In this document: in pieces, positions 14,170 to 16,115 of the stretch
Layout of the letters: each line of letters begins with the position of its first letter
How positions within the stretch are numbered: position 1 is the first letter of the stretch
Assembly: GCA_017464225.1 (NCBI GenBank)
Contig: JAFUDW010000221.1
Coordinates: 1 to 16,115, forward strand
From: Clostridia bacterium
GTDB taxonomy: Bacteria; Bacillota_A; Clostridia; Christensenellales; Aristaeellaceae
Reading direction: 5' to 3'
Length of the DNA stretch: 16,115 bases
Made by a program: the position numbers and the translations under genes
The notes under the pieces: generated by a model
What the model saw: only the letters and a program-made list of their open reading frames with translations
What the model was told of the DNA's origin: nothing
Database searches by the model: none

Positions 14170-15600
14170 TTAAAACAGATCGTCCATCCTAAGCTGGTGA
14201 TCTATGATTCCGCTGTGCATATTCTGTTTGACCCCATATGGTGTAATGAAAGTGCATCGGAGATTCTTTGTTGTTTTCTGTTCCCTGCGAAATAGTTGGG
14301 TTCGTTCTCGGATGGTAGTAACATCTTCCTTACTGATGACGTACTCTTCGCTGGAATATTTCATTTCGCAAAGATTCATTACATGATCATCGCGATCAAT
14401 GATTAGGTCAATCTGTCCCCCCTTCCATTCATTTCCGTCTTTATCTATAAAGGCCTTACAGGACCAAGCATAATGGTTGCTCAGAATACCGGAAATTCCC
14501 AGCGCTTTTTTTATCTGGGGAATATGGTGCAGGCAAACCTGTTCAAACGCGTATCCAGACCAGGATCTAACCTTACCGGAATAACGGCTGTTTGTCCAGA
14601 AATGCTGGTCCTGACCATTATGGTTCTGGACAAAGCGGAGATAAAACAGGCAAAACATATCTGTCAACTGATATATTTTTCCACGCTCTGCTTTTTTAGG
14701 CTCTGTATAAATCCGGATAAAATCACAAGAATTCAGGTTCTTCAAGATTCTGCTGAGTTCACCACCTTCCATTTTAGTTCCGGCGATGATTTCTTCCCTG
14801 GTAAGGCCCTTCATCTTTGTGGAAAGTAATTCGATAACCTGCCGATATTTTAAATTATTCTTAAATAGTGAACGAAACAAAAATTCGTATTCTGGTTTCA
14901 GCGGAGCATTCTGAGAATAGAATAATCGATCGACATTTACAGTAAATGGTTTTGAAGGATCGAGCATTTCCAGATAGAAGGGGATTCCTCCGAAAACCAT
15001 GTATGTATCAAGTACCTGTTTTCGATCATAATTCATCCCTTTCATTTCATTTAGGTATTGCTCTGTCTCTCGCAGGGTCAGCGGGGCTAAATAGATCGCA
15101 TGCGTGACACGGCCGTACAGTCCGCCCCGATCACCAATTAGCTTATCCAGCATCCAGGTTGTGGCGGAGCCGCAGACAAAGATTTTTAGAAGTTTATCCT
15201 CCCGATTCCAGTCATTCCAAAAGCGGGAGAAAGCGGCAAGAAAATGAGCGCCTGCCGTATCCATCCATGGGATTTCATCCAAAAAAACAACTACCTGATC
15301 CTTGGGGAGGGAGCGCAGATAATCCCGTAGATGATCAAAGGCTTCGAACCAGTCCTGAGGCACTGCATCCTCCCGCCTTGTCAGCATGTTTAGTTCTTTT
15401 TGAAATTGTAGTCGTTGAATCGCTCCAGAGGTTTGATACATTCCAGTGAATTCAAAATCAATGATCTTTCCAACAACACATCTGACGAGATAAGTCTTTC
15501 CGACGCGTCGTCTTCCATACAGGGCAACCAACTCAGACCGCCTCGTATGAAGGTATTGATCAATCTGCCTCGTCTCTTCTTCTCGGCCTACATACTTCAT
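14170..15600 (-). CDS. Archaeal-type AAA ATPase with C-terminal PD-(D/E)XK nuclease-like domain (COG1672/DUF234 group)
   Basis: The 476-residue product begins MKYVGREEET with Walker A GRRRVGKT (29-36) and Walker B VVFLDEIPWMD (104-114). FVCGSATTWM (141-150) is the sensor region typical of this ATPase family. A winged-helix-like segment (about 265-297, GLTREEIIAG...ILKNLNSCDFI) follows. The C-terminal domain has Glu353 (GYAFEQ), Asp398 (GGQIDLII) and E412-M-K414, the PD-(D/E)XK pattern. GGAGG lies 10 bases before this ATG and 7 before an adjacent in-frame GTG (15603), so either could start it. The gene is clearly more AT-rich than genes to its left and has its own promoter. The role of these stand-alone ATPases is not well established; suggestions include defence or mobile-element functions. 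Confidence 0.88.
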   Translation of the reverse strand: MKYVGREEETRQIDQYLHTRRSELVALYGRRRVGKTYLVRCVVGKIIDFEFTGMYQTSGAIQRLQFQKELNMLTRREDAVPQDWFEAFDHLRDYLRSLPKDQVVVFLDEIPWMDTAGAHFLAAFSRFWNDWNREDKLLKIFVCGSATTWMLDKLIGDRGGLYGRVTHAIYLAPLTLRETEQYLNEMKGMNYDRKQVLDTYMVFGGIPFYLEMLDPSKPFTVNVDRLFYSQNAPLKPEYEFLFRSLFKNNLKYRQVIELLSTKMKGLTREEIIAGTKMEGGELSRILKNLNSCDFIRIYTEPKKAERGKIYQLTDMFCLFYLRFVQNHNGQDQHFWTNSRYSGKVRSWSGYAFEQVCLHHIPQIKKALGISGILSNHYAWSCKAFIDKDGNEWKGGQIDLIIDRDDHVMNLCEMKYSSEEYVISKEDVTTIRERTQLFRREQKTTKNLRCTFITPYGVKQNMHSGIIDHQLRMDDLF

Positions 15601-15633
15601 CACTGCGCAACCTCCAGAATGGTTGTATCTAAT

Positions 15634-15653
15634 GCAGGGGGTCATTCCCCTGC
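15634..15653. promoter_or_regulatory. Inverted repeat in the leader of the AAA ATPase gene
   Basis: Arms GCAGGGG (15634-15640) and CCCCTGC (15647-15653) pair perfectly around six bases. The repeat spans the expected transcription start and early leader, ahead of the GGAGG site at 15611-15615. It could be an operator or a 5' hairpin in the mRNA. Confidence 0.5.
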
Positions 15654-15658
15654 TGTAA

Positions 15659-15687
15659 ATTATAGCTCACAGAGGGAAGAAAAACAA
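15659..15687 (-). promoter_or_regulatory. Promoter of the AAA ATPase gene
   Basis: A perfect TATAAT (15659-15664) on the minus strand has a weak TTGTTT -35 (15682-15687) at 17-base spacing. The -35 box lies only three bases from the large inverted repeat beginning at 15691. Confidence 0.6.
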
Positions 15688-15690
15688 TAA

Positions 15691-15790
15691 CAAATTCCCC
15701 CGTAACTCAAGTAAAATACGAGTTACGGGGGGATTTGTTTGCGAGTTTTGTCCATAACTCAACTTTTAGACAGGGTTACGGGGGAATTTA
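15691..15790. repeat. 100-bp inverted-repeat element (MITE-like or tandem hairpin)
   Basis: An 18-base arm at 15691-15708 (CAAATTCCCCCGTAACTC) pairs with 15720-15737 at 17 of 18 positions around an 11-base loop. A third copy in inverse orientation lies at 15773-15790 and matches the first arm at 16 of 18. A short CATAACTC (15753-15760) repeats the inner arm, so the block also reads as two units about 53 bp apart. Read on the minus strand the first hairpin is followed by a T-rich stretch (TTATTGTTTTTC), so it could terminate transcripts coming from the right. No target-site duplication is evident. Confidence 0.6.
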
Positions 15791-16044
15791 CATTCTGACT
15801 TATTCGCACTCAATGCAACACGGACATGCAGGCGGTCGTTAACCTCATTCCCATTCAATGCGTTCTAACGCTTTTAGTTTATTTTCTGTTATTCCTATTA
15901 CTCTTCGTGACTCTGATTATTCATATTCCACATATTCCACTGGCTCTACAGGCTTTTGTTATCAAAACGTTATCAACGTTGATAACAGCCTGTCCGCTGT
16001 GAAAACAAAGGATCAATCAGATTAAACGTAAGCGATAAATAATC
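15791..16044. other. Intergenic region without a recognisable intact gene
   Basis: This AT-rich stretch lies between the inverted-repeat element and the transposase end. On the minus strand short frames end in ...VEPVEYVEYE (stop near 15920) and ...LKALERIEWE (stop near 15845); they are too short and lack starts with ribosome sites, and look like gene debris. The first includes a tandem nine-base duplication (GTGGAATAT twice). A large palindrome at 15948-15993 is listed separately. Confidence 0.5.
15948..15993. repeat. Long palindromic structure
   Basis: An 18-base perfect palindrome, GTTATCAACGTTGATAAC, occupies 15969-15986. A larger inverted repeat surrounds it: ACAGGCT-TTT-GTTATCAA (15948-15965) pairs with TTGATAACAGCCTGT (15979-15993) over 15 base pairs with a three-base TTT bulge. 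GTTATCAA therefore occurs twice direct and once inverted within 46 bp. It may be a terminator, a protein-binding site or a scar of mobile DNA. Confidence 0.65.
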
Positions 16045-16115
16045 CTACACTCCCAGCTTGCAAAGTTCCTTGATTGTTTCATTCCAAGGGAGCAAGTCTT
16101 CGATATCTGCCTTCG
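16028..16115. mobile_element. Probable end of an IS66-family insertion sequence (partial)
   Basis: The sequence GTAAGCG at 16028-16034 matches the terminal bases I recall for IS66-family elements, and it stands 10 bp outside the transposase stop codon, as expected for the 3' end of such an element. The other end and any 8-bp target duplication (candidate GATTAAAC, 16020-16027) lie beyond the window or cannot be confirmed. Confidence 0.4.
16045..16115 (-). CDS. IS66-family transposase, C-terminal end only (5' part outside window)
   Basis: The last 23 residues read KADIEDLLPWNETIKELCKL then GV and stop. The I-E-D-L-L-P-W pattern followed by a short hydrophilic tail is characteristic of the C-terminal domain of IS66 transposases (TnpC). 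The reading frame is open to the right edge. With so few residues the family call rests on this motif and on the adjacent GTAAGCG terminus. Confidence 0.6.
   Translation of the reverse strand, partial: KADIEDLLPWNETIKELCKLGV

Noticed and set aside
15691..15790. CRISPR-like repeat array
   Set aside because: There are only three copies, in mixed orientations and without regular spacers, so inverted-repeat element is the better description.
15958..15986. DnaA-box cluster or replication origin at the TTATCAA repeats
   Set aside because: The motifs differ from TTATCCACA at key positions and no replication gene is nearby.

Overview
All recognisable genes in this window lie on the minus strand, so transcription runs from high to low coordinates. 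Strong AGGAGG-type ribosome sites, tight gene spacing, RbsA/RbsC-type sugar uptake genes and a GC-rich composition over the first 13.7 kb suggest an anaerobic Clostridia-like Firmicute from a gut or rumen habitat. That is an inference from gene style; no rRNA or tRNA is present to place it.

Region A (1-6387) is a carbohydrate uptake and cleavage operon. In transcription order it holds a two-domain sugar ABC ATPase, a permease, a sugar-binding protein, a second permease, and a family 3 glycoside hydrolase that runs off the left edge. A 13-bp perfect stem-loop lies between the binding protein and the second permease.

Region B (6528-9681) is a two-gene unit with its own promoter. The first gene is a beta-phosphoglucomutase-like HAD protein that keeps substrate-contact residues but has lost the catalytic aspartates. 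The second is an AraC-type regulator fused to a complete-looking GH39 domain with both catalytic glutamates present. The pair probably senses a sugar or oligosaccharide and controls region A. This is the most interesting part of the window.

Region C (9793-13753) is a four-gene ferric-siderophore or haem-type uptake operon: binding protein, two FecCD permeases, ATPase. A near-consensus promoter precedes it, with a 24-bp inverted repeat over the expected transcription start that looks like a metal-dependent repressor site.

Region D (13.8-16.1 kb) is visibly more AT-rich and looks like acquired DNA. It has a 93-residue orphan resembling the tail of an Rpn-type nuclease and an AAA ATPase with a C-terminal PD-(D/E)XK domain that has its own promoter. 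It also holds a 100-bp element built of inverted repeats, a long palindrome, and the 3' end of an IS66-family transposase cut by the right edge.

No CRISPR array, riboswitch, tRNA or rRNA was seen.
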